Notes under the pieces: generated by a model | Told to the model about the DNA's origin: nothing | Seen by the model: the letters and a program-made list of their open reading frames with translations, nothing else | Databases searched by the model: none | In this document: positions 9,452-18,944 of the stretch, one piece after another | Position numbering within the stretch: the first letter of the stretch is position 1 | Layout of the letters: every line of letters starts with the position of its first letter | Source of the DNA: Parazoarcus communis | GTDB taxonomy: Bacteria > Pseudomonadota > Gammaproteobacteria > Burkholderiales > Rhodocyclaceae | Direction: 5' to 3' | Assembly: GCF_003111645.1 (NCBI RefSeq) | Contig: NZ_CP022187.1 | Span: 1-64,000 of the forward strand | Length of the DNA: 64,000 bases | Translations under genes and position numbers: made by a program

Positions 9452-9472
9452 ACTCAATAGGGGTCATTGAGT
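9452..9472 (+). promoter_or_regulatory. hairpin with the nuoA Shine-Dalgarno in its loop
   Basis: ACTCAAT (9452-9458) pairs perfectly with ATTGAGT (9466-9472). The 7-nt loop AGGGGTC contains the nuoA ribosome site, and the ATG at 9474 begins two bases after the stem. A smaller stem TGGCA/TGCCA (9432-9436 with 9446-9450) lies just upstream. This could gate translation of the first complex I gene. Confidence 0.6.
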
Positions 9473-9473
9473 C

Positions 9474-9848
9474 ATGTTGGAAAGCTATTTTCCCGTTCTG
9501 CTGTTCATCCTTGTTGGTCTGGGTTTCGGGGTCGTTCCCGTCCTGCTGGGTCGCATCATTGCGCCCTACCGTCCCGACAGTGAGAAGCTGTCTCCGTATG
9601 AGTGCGGCTTCGAGGCGTTTGAAGACGCCCGTATGAAGTTCGATGTCCGCTACTATCTCATCGCCATTCTCTTCATTCTTTTCGATCTTGAAATCGCCTT
9701 CCTGTTTCCGTGGGCGACCGTCTTCCAGGAGTTCATCGCCGCTGGCGAGGTTGCCTGGTTCGTCTTCGGGTCGGTGATGGTCTTTCTGGCTATCCTGGTT
9801 ATCGGCTACATCGTCGAGTGGAAAAACGGCGCACTCGACTGGGAGTAA
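9474..9848 (+). CDS. nuoA: NADH-quinone oxidoreductase subunit A
   Basis: NuoA is a small membrane subunit at the junction between the membrane and peripheral arms of complex I. The 124-residue protein has three hydrophobic helices. It carries the conserved loop [20 protein letters not shown], whose Cys lies near the quinone site, and [11 protein letters not shown] in helix 2. It is the first gene of nuoA-N. Its ribosome site lies in the loop of a short hairpin. Confidence 0.97.
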   Translation: MLESYFPVLLFILVGLGFGVVPVLLGRIIAPYRPDSEKLSPYECGFEAFEDARMKFDVRYYLIAILFILFDLEIAFLFPWATVFQEFIAAGEVAWFVFGSVMVFLAILVIGYIVEWKNGALDWE

Positions 9849-9851
9849 GGC

Positions 9852-10328
9852 ATGAGCATAGAGGGCGTCTTTCGCGAAGGGTTCGTGACCACTTCGCTTG
9901 ATGCGGTCATCAACTGGACGCGCACCGGGTCGCTGTGGCCCATGACTTTCGGTCTGGCCTGTTGTGCAGTCGAGATGATTCATGCGGGCTGTTCGCGCTA
10001 TGACCTGGATCGTTTCGGTGTGGTCTTCCGCCCCAGTCCGCGGCAGTCCGATCTGATGATCGTGGCAGGTACGCTGTGCAACAAGATGGCTCCTGCGCTG
10101 CGCAAGGTGTACGACCAGATGGCCGAGCCGCGCTGGGTGATCTCGATGGGTTCGTGCGCAAATGGCGGCGGCTACTATCACTACTCCTACTCGGTCGTGC
10201 GCGGCTGTGACCGCATCGTTCCCGTGGATGTCTATGTGCCGGGCTGTCCCCCGACGGCCGAGGCGCTGCTCTACGGCATCATCCAGCTTCAGAACAAGAT
10301 CAAGCGCACCAATACGATTGCGCGCTGA
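9852..10328 (+). CDS. nuoB: NADH-quinone oxidoreductase subunit B
   Basis: NuoB holds cluster N2, the [4Fe-4S] centre that passes electrons to quinone. The 158-residue protein shows the tandem cysteines Cys37-Cys38 in GLACCAVEM and further Cys in GSCANGG and PGCPPTAEA, which together form the cluster site. It begins 3 bp after nuoA and is translated from the same transcript. Confidence 0.97.
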   Translation: MSIEGVFREGFVTTSLDAVINWTRTGSLWPMTFGLACCAVEMIHAGCSRYDLDRFGVVFRPSPRQSDLMIVAGTLCNKMAPALRKVYDQMAEPRWVISMGSCANGGGYYHYSYSVVRGCDRIVPVDVYVPGCPPTAEALLYGIIQLQNKIKRTNTIAR

Positions 10329-10342
10329 CGAGGCTCCAGATC

Positions 10343-10948
10343 ATGAGTTCCAAGCTTGAACGTCTGAGCCAGTCTCTGCAGGAAGTGTTTGGCGAGAAAC
10401 TGCAGTCGCTGGTTCTTGATCGCGGAGAGGTCACCATTGAGGTGTCCGCTGCCGATTATCTACACGTTGCACTTACGTTGCGTGATCACGAAAGTCTGCA
10501 TTTCGAGCAGCTGCTCGATGTTTCCGGGCTTGATTACTCCACGTATGGCAATGGCGGCTGGGCCGGCAAGCGCTTCGCGTCCGCGGCGCACCTGATGTCG
10601 ATTCGTCACAACTGGCGCGTGCGTCTTCGTGTTTTTGCCGAAGATGATGCTTTTCCGGTTCTCGACTCCCTGTGCGAGTTGTGGGCCAGTGCAAACTGGT
10701 TCGAGCGTGAGTCCTTCGATCTGTACGGCATCATGTATGCCGGGCATCCGGATTTGCGCCGCATCCTGACCGACTATGGTTTTGTCGGTCACCCCTTCCG
10801 CAAGGATTTCCCGATTTCCGGCTACGTCGAAATGCGTTACGACCCGGAGCAGGGCAGGGTCGTCTATCAGCCGGTCAGTATCGAACCGCGTGAAAACACA
10901 CCGCGCATCGTGCGTGAGGAAAGCTACGGGGACGTAGGTCATGGCTGA
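10343..10948 (+). CDS. nuoC: NADH-quinone oxidoreductase subunit C
   Basis: NuoC is the 30-kDa-type peripheral subunit that packs against NuoD and carries no cofactor. The 201-residue protein has the family segment [27 protein letters not shown] near residues 122-148 and the RKDFP motif after it. It is a separate gene here, not fused to nuoD as in Escherichia coli. Its last 8 bp overlap nuoD, so the two are translationally coupled. Confidence 0.96.
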   Translation: MSSKLERLSQSLQEVFGEKLQSLVLDRGEVTIEVSAADYLHVALTLRDHESLHFEQLLDVSGLDYSTYGNGGWAGKRFASAAHLMSIRHNWRVRLRVFAEDDAFPVLDSLCELWASANWFERESFDLYGIMYAGHPDLRRILTDYGFVGHPFRKDFPISGYVEMRYDPEQGRVVYQPVSIEPRENTPRIVREESYGDVGHG

Positions 10949-12194
10949 GATCCGCAACTACACGATCAACTTCGGCCCGCAGCATCCGTCGGCACACGGC
11001 GTATTGCGCCTGGTGCTCGAGCTGGATGGCGAGGTGGTCGAGCGCGCTGATCCACATATCGGTCTGCTGCATCGTGGCACCGAGAAGCTGGCCGAAACCC
11101 GCACCTGGGTTCAGTCCGTGCCTTACATGGACCGTCTCGACTACGTGTCGATGATGTGCAACGAGCATGCGTACTGCATGGCAATCGAGCGCCTGCTGGG
11201 GGTCGAAGTGCCGCTGCGTGCTCAGTACATCCGGGTGATGTTCGACGAAATCACCCGTGTCCTGAATCACCTGCTGAACATCGGAACGCATGCGCTGGAT
11301 ATCGGCGCAATGACGATGGTGCTCTACACCTTCCGTGAGCGTGAAGACCTGATGGACGCCTACGAGGCGGTGTCGGGCGCACGCATGCATGCCGCCTATT
11401 ACCGGCCGGGTGGCGTTTATCGCGACCTGCCCGATCGCATGCCGCAGTACCAGGCGAACAAGTTCAAGAACGCAAAGGCAATCAAGGATCTCAACGCGAA
11501 CCGTCAAGGCACGCTGCTCGACTTCCTCGAGGACTTCACCGACCGGTTCCCGCGTTATTGCGACGAATACGAGACCCTGCTGACCGACAACCGCATCTGG
11601 AAGCAGCGTACGGTCGGGATTGGCGTGGTGTCGCCCGAGCAGGCGCTGGGCTGGGGGTTTACCGGTCCGATGCTGCGTGGTTCGGGCATCGCGTGGGATT
11701 TGCGCAAGAAGCAGCCCTACGAGGTGTACGACAAGGTCGACTTCGATATCCCGGTCGGCAAGAACGGTGACTGTTACGACCGTTACCTGTGCCGCATGGA
11801 AGAAATGCGCCAGTCGAACCGGATCATTCGTCAGTGCATCGACTGGCTGCGCAAGAACCCGGGTCCGGTGATTACCGACAATCACAAGGTTGCACCTCCG
11901 GCTCGCGAGAACATGAAGGCCAACATGGAAGAGCTGATTCACCACTTCAAGCTCTTCACCGAGGGTATGCACGTCCCGAAGGGCGAGGTCTATGCCGCGG
12001 TCGAGCACCCGAAGGGCGAGTTTGGCGTCTATGCCGTGTCCGACGGTGCAAACAAGCCTTATCGCCTGAAGCTGCGTGCGCCGGGCTTTGCCCACCTCGC
12101 CGCAATGGACGAACTGACCCGCGGGCACATGATTGCCGACGTCGTCGCAATCATCGGCACGATGGACGTCGTCTTCGGCGAAATCGACAGATGA
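10941..12194 (+). CDS. nuoD: NADH-quinone oxidoreductase subunit D
   Basis: NuoD (49-kDa type) forms the quinone-binding pocket with NuoB. The 417-residue protein starts with [16 protein letters not shown] and [11 protein letters not shown], segments descended from [NiFe] hydrogenase large subunits, and ends in FGEIDR as usual. It overlaps nuoC by 8 bp. A 67-bp gap separates it from nuoE, one of the larger gaps in this operon. Confidence 0.97.
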   Translation: MAEIRNYTINFGPQHPSAHGVLRLVLELDGEVVERADPHIGLLHRGTEKLAETRTWVQSVPYMDRLDYVSMMCNEHAYCMAIERLLGVEVPLRAQYIRVMFDEITRVLNHLLNIGTHALDIGAMTMVLYTFREREDLMDAYEAVSGARMHAAYYRPGGVYRDLPDRMPQYQANKFKNAKAIKDLNANRQGTLLDFLEDFTDRFPRYCDEYETLLTDNRIWKQRTVGIGVVSPEQALGWGFTGPMLRGSGIAWDLRKKQPYEVYDKVDFDIPVGKNGDCYDRYLCRMEEMRQSNRIIRQCIDWLRKNPGPVITDNHKVAPPARENMKANMEELIHHFKLFTEGMHVPKGEVYAAVEHPKGEFGVYAVSDGANKPYRLKLRAPGFAHLAAMDELTRGHMIADVVAIIGTMDVVFGEIDR

Positions 12195-12261
12195 GCGTGC
12201 ACGGTCTGAAGGTGTGCGCCCCTACGAACAGACGGCAGGCTATCCGGAAAAAGAGTACGAC

Positions 12262-12741
12262 ATGCTGAGCCAGGAAACGCTGCAACAGATCGATCGCGAG
12301 ATCGCAAAATATCCGTCAGACCAGAAGCAGTCGGCTGTCATGGCCGCGCTGCGTATTGCACAGGTCGAAAAGGGCTGGTTGCCCAAGGACGTCATAGAGT
12401 ACGTCGCGAGTTATCTCGACATGCCGGCCATTGCCGCTTACGAGGTCGCAAGCTTCTACAACATGTACGACCTCAATCCGGTCGGACGCCACAAGATCAC
12501 GGTATGTACCAATCTGCCCTGTGCGCTGTCGGGCGGCGTACACGCGGCCGATTACCTGAAGAGCAAGCTGGGCATCGACTTCAACGAAACCACCCCTGAC
12601 GGCAAGTTCACCCTCAAGGAGGGCGAATGCATGGGAGCCTGTGGAGATGCCCCGGTGCTGCTGCACAACAACCACAAGATGTGCAGCTGGATGACGACCG
12701 AGAAAATCGACCAAATGCTGGCCGATCTGGAAGACAAATGA
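12262..12741 (+). CDS. nuoE: NADH-quinone oxidoreductase subunit E
   Basis: NuoE (24-kDa type) carries the [2Fe-2S] cluster N1a in the NADH-oxidising module. The 159-residue thioredoxin-fold protein has the four ligands as CTNLPC and CMGAC ([11 protein letters not shown]). The frame is open to 12133 inside nuoD, but the ATG at 12262 has an AAAGAG ribosome site and gives the usual length. Its stop overlaps the nuoF start (ATGA). Confidence 0.96.
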   Translation: MLSQETLQQIDREIAKYPSDQKQSAVMAALRIAQVEKGWLPKDVIEYVASYLDMPAIAAYEVASFYNMYDLNPVGRHKITVCTNLPCALSGGVHAADYLKSKLGIDFNETTPDGKFTLKEGECMGACGDAPVLLHNNHKMCSWMTTEKIDQMLADLEDK

Positions 12742-14057
12742 GCGCGCACGGACTGATTCTCGCCGGAGTCGATGGCGACCGCACCTGGCGGCTCCAGGAT
12801 TATGTGGCCCGCGGCGGATACGCAGCGTTGCGCAAGATCATTGCGGAAAAGACGCCACCCGAGACCATCATTGCCGAACTCAAGGCGTCAGTGCTGCGAG
12901 GGCGTGGCGGCGCAGGCTTCCCGACCGGATTGAAGTGGAGCTTCATGCCGCGCTCCTTCCCGGGCGACAAGTACCTTGCATGCAACTCCGATGAAGGCGA
13001 GCCGGGAACGTTCAAGGATCGCGACATCCTGCGCTACAACCCGCATACCGTCATCGAAGGCATGATCATCGCAGCCTATGCGATGGGGTGTGCCCGCGGG
13101 TACAACTACATCCACGGTGAGATCTTCGAGATCTACACCCGCTTCGAAGAGGCGCTCGACGAGGCTCGTGCTGCCGGACTTCTCGGACAGAACATCCTCG
13201 GGTCGGACTTTTCCTTTGAGCTGTTTGCCCACCATGGTTACGGCGCCTACATCTGCGGCGAAGAAACCGCGCTGCTGGAGTCGATCGAGGGCAAGAAGGG
13301 GCAGCCGCGATTCAAGCCGCCGTTCCCGGCAAGCTACGGTCTGTACGGCAAGCCGACCACCATCAACAACACTGAAACCTTTGCGTCGGTCCCGTTCATC
13401 ATGAACATGGGCGGCGAGGGTTTCCTGAACCTCGGCAAGCCGAATAACGGTGGCACCAAGCTGTTCTCGATTTCCGGTCATGTCAATCGTCCGGGCAACT
13501 ACGAGATCAATCTCGGTACGCCGTTCTCCGAGCTTCTCGAGATGGCCGGTGGCATGCGTGGCGGGCGTCAGCTGAAGGGCGTGATTCCTGGTGGCTCTTC
13601 GTCGCCGGTCATTCCCGGCGCGGTGATGATGGACTGTACGATGGACTACGACTCGATCTCCAAGGCCGGCTCGATGCTGGGTTCTGGGGCGGTGATCGTG
13701 ATGGACGAGACCACCTGCATGGTGAAGGCGCTCGAGCGCCTGTCCTACTTCTACTTCGAAGAGTCCTGTGGTCAATGTACGCCGTGTCGCGAAGGCACCG
13801 GCTGGCTGTACCGGGTTGTGCACCGGATCGAAAACGGTCTCGGCCGTCCGGACGACCTTGATCTGCTGAACTCGGTGACCACCAACATCATGGGACGCAC
13901 CATCTGTGCGCTCGGTGATGCGGCCTCTATGCCGGTGCAGAGCTTCATCAAGCACTTCGGCGATGAATTCGCGTATCACATCGAAAACAAGAAATGTCTG
14001 GTTCCGCCGGAAGTGCAGCGTGCCGGCAGCCAAATCTACGTGAGCCCCTCATGCTAG
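12738..14057 (+). CDS. nuoF: NADH-quinone oxidoreductase subunit F
   Basis: NuoF (51-kDa type) binds NADH, FMN and the [4Fe-4S] cluster N3. The 439-residue protein has the NADH/FMN glycine-rich motif [13 protein letters not shown] near residue 55, [21 protein letters not shown] and the cluster motif [15 protein letters not shown], with the last Cys in [10 protein letters not shown]. Its ATG overlaps the nuoE stop by 4 bp and its own stop overlaps nuoG by 7 bp. Confidence 0.97.
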   Translation: MSAHGLILAGVDGDRTWRLQDYVARGGYAALRKIIAEKTPPETIIAELKASVLRGRGGAGFPTGLKWSFMPRSFPGDKYLACNSDEGEPGTFKDRDILRYNPHTVIEGMIIAAYAMGCARGYNYIHGEIFEIYTRFEEALDEARAAGLLGQNILGSDFSFELFAHHGYGAYICGEETALLESIEGKKGQPRFKPPFPASYGLYGKPTTINNTETFASVPFIMNMGGEGFLNLGKPNNGGTKLFSISGHVNRPGNYEINLGTPFSELLEMAGGMRGGRQLKGVIPGGSSSPVIPGAVMMDCTMDYDSISKAGSMLGSGAVIVMDETTCMVKALERLSYFYFEESCGQCTPCREGTGWLYRVVHRIENGLGRPDDLDLLNSVTTNIMGRTICALGDAASMPVQSFIKHFGDEFAYHIENKKCLVPPEVQRAGSQIYVSPSC

Positions 14058-16384
14058 AGATCGAAATCGACGGAAAGCAGGTTCAGGTGCCGGATGGCAG
14101 CACCGTCATGGATGCCGCATCCATGACCGGCTCCTACATCCCCCATTTCTGCTATCACAAGAAACTCTCCATTGCGGCCAACTGCCGCATGTGCCTGGTG
14201 CAGGTGGAAAAGGCGCCCAAGCCCTTGCCCGCCTGTGCGACGCCCGTGACCAACGGCATGAAGGTCTGGACCCAGTCCGAACTTGCGGTCAAGGCGCAGA
14301 AGGGTGTGATGGAGTTCCTGCTCATCAACCATCCGCTGGACTGTCCGATCTGTGACCAGGGTGGTGAATGCCAGCTGCAGGATCTGGCCGTGGGCTACGG
14401 TGGCAGCCAGTCCCGCTATCAGGAAGAAAAGCGGGTCGTGTTCAACAAGAACCTCGGCTCCCTCGTGTCGACCGACATGACGCGATGCATCAACTGCACG
14501 CGCTGCGTACGATTCACGACAGAGATTGCCGGTGAAATGGAGTTGGGCCAGGCCTTCCGCGGCGAGCACGCGGAGATCATGACCTTTGTCGAGAAGACGG
14601 TGGATTCCGAACTCTCCGGCAACATCATCGACCTGTGTCCGGTGGGTGCGCTGACCTCCAAGCCCTTCCGTTTTGCTGCACGCACGTGGGAGCTCTCGCG
14701 TCGCAAGTCGGTGAGCCCGCATGATGCCCTTGGCGCCAACCTCATCGTGCAAACCAAGCATGAAGTGGTCAAGCGCGTGCTTCCGCATGAGAATGAAGCG
14801 CTCAATGAGTGCTGGCTGTCGGACAAGGACCGCTTCTCCTACGAAGGTCTGTCCAGCGAAGATCGCCTGACCCAGCCCATGATCAAGCAGGGTGGCGAAT
14901 GGAAGGCCACCGACTGGCAGACCGCGCTTGAGTTCGTTGCGACCGGACTTAAGGGAATCTCCAAGGACTACAGTCCCGCCTCGATCGGCGCACTTGCTTC
15001 TCCGCATTCCACGGTGGAAGAACTCCACCTGCTGCAGAAGCTGGTTCGCGGCCTTGGCTCGGACAACATCGACTTCCGCCTCCGTCAGACCGATTTCCGT
15101 GCCGATGCGTCGCGCAGCGCTGCTCCCTGGCTGGGCATGCCGGTGGCGGGTGTGTCTGATCTCAACCGCCTGCTGGTCGTGGGCAGCTTCCTGCGCAAGG
15201 ACGCGCCGCTTCTGGCGCAGCGTGTGCGTCAGGCCGCCAAGCGCGGGCTGCACGTCAGTGCTGTGGGGCCCACCGCAGAAGATTGGCTGATTCCGGTGCG
15301 CCAGCGTGCGCTGGTCGCGCCCGACGCAATGGTTGCGACCCTTGCCGGGATCGTGGTCGCGCTTGCAGCCGAGAAGGGCGTTGCAGTCAGCGAGGGGCTC
15401 AGCGCCCAGTTGCCCGCAAGCGCTTCGGAATCAGAAACCGGGATCGCGCAGAGCCTTGCGAGTGGTCGTAAGGTTGCCGTGTGGCTTGGTAATCTGGCTG
15501 TGCAGCACCCGCGTGCTGCCGAGCTTCAGGTTCTCGCGCAGGAGATTGCCCGCCTGTCCGACGGTGTGTTCGGCTTCATCGGTGAGGCGGCCAACAGCGT
15601 GGGCGCTTATCTTGCCGGGGCCGTTCCTGCGGGGGCGGGGCTCAATGCCCGTGCAATGCTCGAAGACCCGCGCAAGGCGTACATTGTCATGGGCGCTGAG
15701 CCGGCACTTGATTTCGCTGATGGCGCGCTGGCGACGTCCGCGCTTGCGTCAGCACAGCTTGTGGTTGCGCTGACCGCCTTCGGATCGGACTCGCTGCGTG
15801 AGACCGCTGACGTGATGTTGCCGATTGCGCCGTTCTCGGAAACCTCGGGGACCTTCGTTAACTGCGAAGGAACTGCGCAGAGTTTCAACGCAGTCGCGAA
15901 GCAGTTGGGCGATACGCGTCCGGGCTGGAAGGTGCTGCGCGTCCTCGGAAACCTGTTGCAGCTCGACGGCTTCGACCAGGGTGACTCCGAAGCCGTGCGT
16001 GCCGAGGTTCTCGGTGCGGTGAGCCCCGCGTCTCTGGGCAACTCGGTCTCCGGCATCGACATCGCTGGCTCGACGGCCATTGCAGGCTTGCAGCGTGTTG
16101 CCGACGTGCCGATCTATTTCGCAGATCCGCTGGTACGCCGCGCACCCTCCCTGCAGAAGACCAAGGATGCTGCGGCACCCTCGGCTCGCATGTCGGGTTC
16201 GACGCTTGCGAGCCTGGGCGTTAATTCCGGGGAGCGTGTGCGAGTCAGCGGCAGCGGCTGCGTCGAGCTGACTGCGGTTGCGGACGATACGGTGGCTGAC
16301 GGTTGCGTACGGATTGCTGCAGCGCACGTTTCGACCGTGGCGCTGGGCCCGATGTGCGGTGAATTGAGCGTGGAGCGAGTCTGA
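14051..16384 (+). CDS. nuoG: NADH-quinone oxidoreductase subunit G
   Basis: NuoG (75-kDa type) carries the electron wire between NADH and N2. The 777-residue protein has an N-terminal ferredoxin domain ([2Fe-2S] ligands from [15 protein letters not shown]), the [14 protein letters not shown] segment for a His/Cys-ligated [4Fe-4S] cluster and CINCTRC...[10 protein letters not shown] for another. A long molybdopterin-type domain that has lost its cofactor follows. The middle and C-terminal parts are Ala-rich, as in other betaproteobacteria. The start overlaps nuoF by 7 bp and the stop overlaps nuoH by 1 bp (TGATG). Confidence 0.96.
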   Translation: MLEIEIDGKQVQVPDGSTVMDAASMTGSYIPHFCYHKKLSIAANCRMCLVQVEKAPKPLPACATPVTNGMKVWTQSELAVKAQKGVMEFLLINHPLDCPICDQGGECQLQDLAVGYGGSQSRYQEEKRVVFNKNLGSLVSTDMTRCINCTRCVRFTTEIAGEMELGQAFRGEHAEIMTFVEKTVDSELSGNIIDLCPVGALTSKPFRFAARTWELSRRKSVSPHDALGANLIVQTKHEVVKRVLPHENEALNECWLSDKDRFSYEGLSSEDRLTQPMIKQGGEWKATDWQTALEFVATGLKGISKDYSPASIGALASPHSTVEELHLLQKLVRGLGSDNIDFRLRQTDFRADASRSAAPWLGMPVAGVSDLNRLLVVGSFLRKDAPLLAQRVRQAAKRGLHVSAVGPTAEDWLIPVRQRALVAPDAMVATLAGIVVALAAEKGVAVSEGLSAQLPASASESETGIAQSLASGRKVAVWLGNLAVQHPRAAELQVLAQEIARLSDGVFGFIGEAANSVGAYLAGAVPAGAGLNARAMLEDPRKAYIVMGAEPALDFADGALATSALASAQLVVALTAFGSDSLRETADVMLPIAPFSETSGTFVNCEGTAQSFNAVAKQLGDTRPGWKVLRVLGNLLQLDGFDQGDSEAVRAEVLGAVSPASLGNSVSGIDIAGSTAIAGLQRVADVPIYFADPLVRRAPSLQKTKDAAAPSARMSGSTLASLGVNSGERVRVSGSGCVELTAVADDTVADGCVRIAAAHVSTVALGPMCGELSVERV

Positions 16385-17433
16385 TGGAAGCGATGCTGCA
16401 ACCGGTTGCCGACCTCTTCGGCCCCACCTGGCCCGCCGTCTGGACGCTGCTAAAGATCGTCGCGATCATTGCGCCGCTGCTTGGCTGCGTGGCTTACCTG
16501 ACGCTCGCCGAGCGCAAGGTCATTGGCTTCATGCAGGTCCGGATCGGCCCCAACCGCGTCGGTCCCTTCGGTCTGCTGCAGCCGATCGCCGATGGCGTGA
16601 AGCTGCTCCTCAAGGAAATCATCATTCCGAGTGGCGCCAACAAGGGCCTGTTCATCCTTGGACCGATCCTCGCGATCGCCCCTTCGCTCGCTGCGTGGTC
16701 GGTGGTTCCCTTCAGCGACGGAATGGTGCTTGCAAACGTCAACGCAGGTCTGCTGTTCCTGCTCGCCATCACTTCGATGGAGGTCTATGGCGTGATCGTC
16801 GCAGGCTGGGCGTCGAACTCGAAGTATCCCTTCCTTGGATCGATGCGCGCTGCCGCGCAGATGGTTTCCTACGAAGTGTCGATGGGTTTCGCGCTGATCT
16901 GTGTGCTGCTGATTTCAGCCAGCCTGAACCTGACCGATATCGTGACCTCCCAGGGCGAGGGTCGTTTCCACGACATGGGGCTGTCCTTCCTGTCCTGGAA
17001 CTGGCTGCCCCTGTTTCCGATGTTCGTGGTGTACGTGATCTCGGGTATCGCCGAGACCAACCGCGCTCCGTTCGACGTCGTTGAAGGCGAAGCCGAAGTC
17101 GTGGCCGGTCACATGGTTGAGTATTCGGGCATGGCGTTTGCACTGTTCTTCCTCGCCGAATACGCAAACATGATCCTGGTTTCGATTCTGACCTCGATCC
17201 TGTTCCTTGGTGGCTGGCTGTCGCCGGTGGGTTTCCTGCCCGATGGTTTCCCCTGGCTGGCGCTCAAGACGGCATGCATCCTGTTCCTGTTCCTGTGGGC
17301 ACGAGCAACCTTTCCCCGGTTCCGTTACGACCACATCATGCGTCTGGGCTGGAAAGTTTTCATTCCGGTCACCCTGGTCTGGGTGGTCGTGGTGGCGGTG
17401 TGGATGATGTCCCCGCTGTCGATCTGGAAGTGA
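16384..17433 (+). CDS. nuoH: NADH-quinone oxidoreductase subunit H
   Basis: NuoH forms the membrane side of the quinone chamber. The 349-residue protein has about eight hydrophobic helices with [21 protein letters not shown] and the charged loop [19 protein letters not shown], both hallmarks of the ND1 family. The first base of its ATG is the last base of the nuoG stop, so translation is coupled. Confidence 0.97.
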   Translation: MEAMLQPVADLFGPTWPAVWTLLKIVAIIAPLLGCVAYLTLAERKVIGFMQVRIGPNRVGPFGLLQPIADGVKLLLKEIIIPSGANKGLFILGPILAIAPSLAAWSVVPFSDGMVLANVNAGLLFLLAITSMEVYGVIVAGWASNSKYPFLGSMRAAAQMVSYEVSMGFALICVLLISASLNLTDIVTSQGEGRFHDMGLSFLSWNWLPLFPMFVVYVISGIAETNRAPFDVVEGEAEVVAGHMVEYSGMAFALFFLAEYANMILVSILTSILFLGGWLSPVGFLPDGFPWLALKTACILFLFLWARATFPRFRYDHIMRLGWKVFIPVTLVWVVVVAVWMMSPLSIWK

Positions 17434-17446
17434 GGTACTGAAGATC

Positions 17447-17932
17447 ATGGGTGCCAACGAATACATCGGAAGCCTGTTCCTGAAGGAACTGGTCAAGGGC
17501 CTCGCCCTGACCGGCAGGCATTTTTTCCAGCGCAAGATCACGGTTCAGTTCCCCGAGGAAAAAACGCCGCAAAGCGCTCGTTTCCGCGGCCTGCATGCCT
17601 TGCGTCGCTATCCCAACGGCGAAGAGCGCTGTATTGCATGCAAGCTGTGTGAAGCGGTCTGCCCGGCGATGGCGATCACGATCGATTCCGATCAGCGCGA
17701 TGACGGCTCCCGCCGCACCACGCGTTACGACATCGATCTGACCAAATGCATTTTCTGCGGCTTCTGCGAAGAGGCCTGCCCGGTCGACGCGATCGTTGAA
17801 ACACGGGTGTTCGAGTATCACGGTGAGAAGCGTGGCGATCTCTACTACACCAAGCAGATGCTGCTTGCAGTGGGCGACCGGCACGAGGCTCAGATTGCGG
17901 CCGATCGCGAGCAGGAAGCGAAGTACAGATAA
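17447..17932 (+). CDS. nuoI: NADH-quinone oxidoreductase subunit I
   Basis: NuoI holds two [4Fe-4S] clusters (N6a and N6b) that pass electrons to N2. The 161-residue protein shows the two ferredoxin motifs [12 protein letters not shown] and [12 protein letters not shown], near residues 63-74 and 102-113. It starts 13 bp after nuoH with a GAGGT-type ribosome site. Confidence 0.97.
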   Translation: MGANEYIGSLFLKELVKGLALTGRHFFQRKITVQFPEEKTPQSARFRGLHALRRYPNGEERCIACKLCEAVCPAMAITIDSDQRDDGSRRTTRYDIDLTKCIFCGFCEEACPVDAIVETRVFEYHGEKRGDLYYTKQMLLAVGDRHEAQIAADREQEAKYR

Positions 17933-17967
17933 GGGGAGGGTGCCTGCGGGCACCGTGAAACGGAACT

Positions 17968-18570
17968 ATGGAATTCAAGACCTTCGTTTTCTACTTTCTT
18001 GCGGCGATCCTCGTATTCGCCGCACTGAAAGTGATTACCGCGAGAAACCCGGTGCATGCCGCGCTCTATCTCGTACTCGCCTTCTTCAACGCCGGCGGCA
18101 TCTGGCTGCTGCTGCATGCCGAGTTTCTCGCCATCACGCTGGTGATGGTCTACGTCGGGGCGGTCATGGTCCTGTTCCTGTTCGTGGTGATGATGCTCGA
18201 CATCAACCTCGAGCGCCTGAGACAGGGATTCTGGAGTTATCTCCCGGTTGGCGCGCTGATCGGCGTGCTGCTGGTGATCGAGATGGCCATGGTGCTCGGC
18301 GGTCAGTATTTCGGCCTCGATGCAATGCCCGTTCCGCCCGAACCCCAGGCCGGTTTCAGCAATACTCGGGAACTGGGTCGCGTGCTCTACACCGACTACG
18401 TCTATCCGTTCGAACTGGCCTCGCTGGTGCTGCTGGTGGCAATGGTGGCGGCGGTCTCGCTCACGCTGCGCAAGCGCAAGAACACAAAATACATCGATCC
18501 GGCACGGCAGGTCTCGGTGAAGCGCGAAGGACGCGTGGAACTGGTGAAGATGCAAGCCGAGAAAGAGTGA
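17968..18570 (+). CDS. nuoJ: NADH-quinone oxidoreductase subunit J
   Basis: NuoJ (ND6 type) is a membrane subunit of the proton-pumping arm near the quinone site. The 200-residue protein has five hydrophobic helices. It carries the conserved VYVGAVMVLFLFVVMML, whose helix 3 in the family contains a pi-bulge. The C-terminal tail is basic. A 7-bp GC hairpin lies in the 56-bp gap to nuoK. Confidence 0.95.
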   Translation: MEFKTFVFYFLAAILVFAALKVITARNPVHAALYLVLAFFNAGGIWLLLHAEFLAITLVMVYVGAVMVLFLFVVMMLDINLERLRQGFWSYLPVGALIGVLLVIEMAMVLGGQYFGLDAMPVPPEPQAGFSNTRELGRVLYTDYVYPFELASLVLLVAMVAAVSLTLRKRKNTKYIDPARQVSVKREGRVELVKMQAEKE

Positions 18571-18589
18571 TACAGGCGCGAACAAGAAC

Positions 18590-18611
18590 CACGCCGGTTG
18601 CGGTCGGCGTG
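18590..18611 (+). promoter_or_regulatory. intercistronic hairpin between nuoJ and nuoK
   Basis: CACGCCG (18590-18596) pairs with CGGCGTG (18605-18611) across an 8-nt loop, without a T-run. It is likely an mRNA stability or processing element rather than a terminator, since nuoK-N must be transcribed through it. Confidence 0.5.
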
Positions 18612-18626
18612 ATCAGGGAGTCATAG

Positions 18627-18932
18627 ATGCTTTCGCTTTCCCATTACCTCATCCTGGGCGCGATCCTGTTCGCGATCAGTGTGGTCGGGATCTTCCTTAA
18701 CCGGAAGAATCTCATTGTCCTGCTCATGGCCATCGAGCTGATGTTGCTCGCGGTCAATCTGAACTTCATCGCGTTCTCGCACTACATGGGCGATATCGCT
18801 GGTCAGGTTTTTGTTTTCTTCATCCTCACGGTGGCGGCTGCCGAATCGGCAATCGGTCTGGCGATCCTGGTTGTGCTGTTCCGCAACCTGCGCACGATCC
18901 ACGTGGATGATCTGGACAGCCTCAAGGGTTAA
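18627..18932 (+). CDS. nuoK: NADH-quinone oxidoreductase subunit K
   Basis: NuoK (ND4L type) is a small membrane subunit of the proton path. The 101-residue protein has three helices with the conserved Glu residues in [12 protein letters not shown] and [18 protein letters not shown] ribosome site precedes the ATG. It ends 12 bp before nuoL. Confidence 0.96.
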   Translation: MLSLSHYLILGAILFAISVVGIFLNRKNLIVLLMAIELMLLAVNLNFIAFSHYMGDIAGQVFVFFILTVAAAESAIGLAILVVLFRNLRTIHVDDLDSLKG

Positions 18933-18944
18933 GGAAGCGTCACG

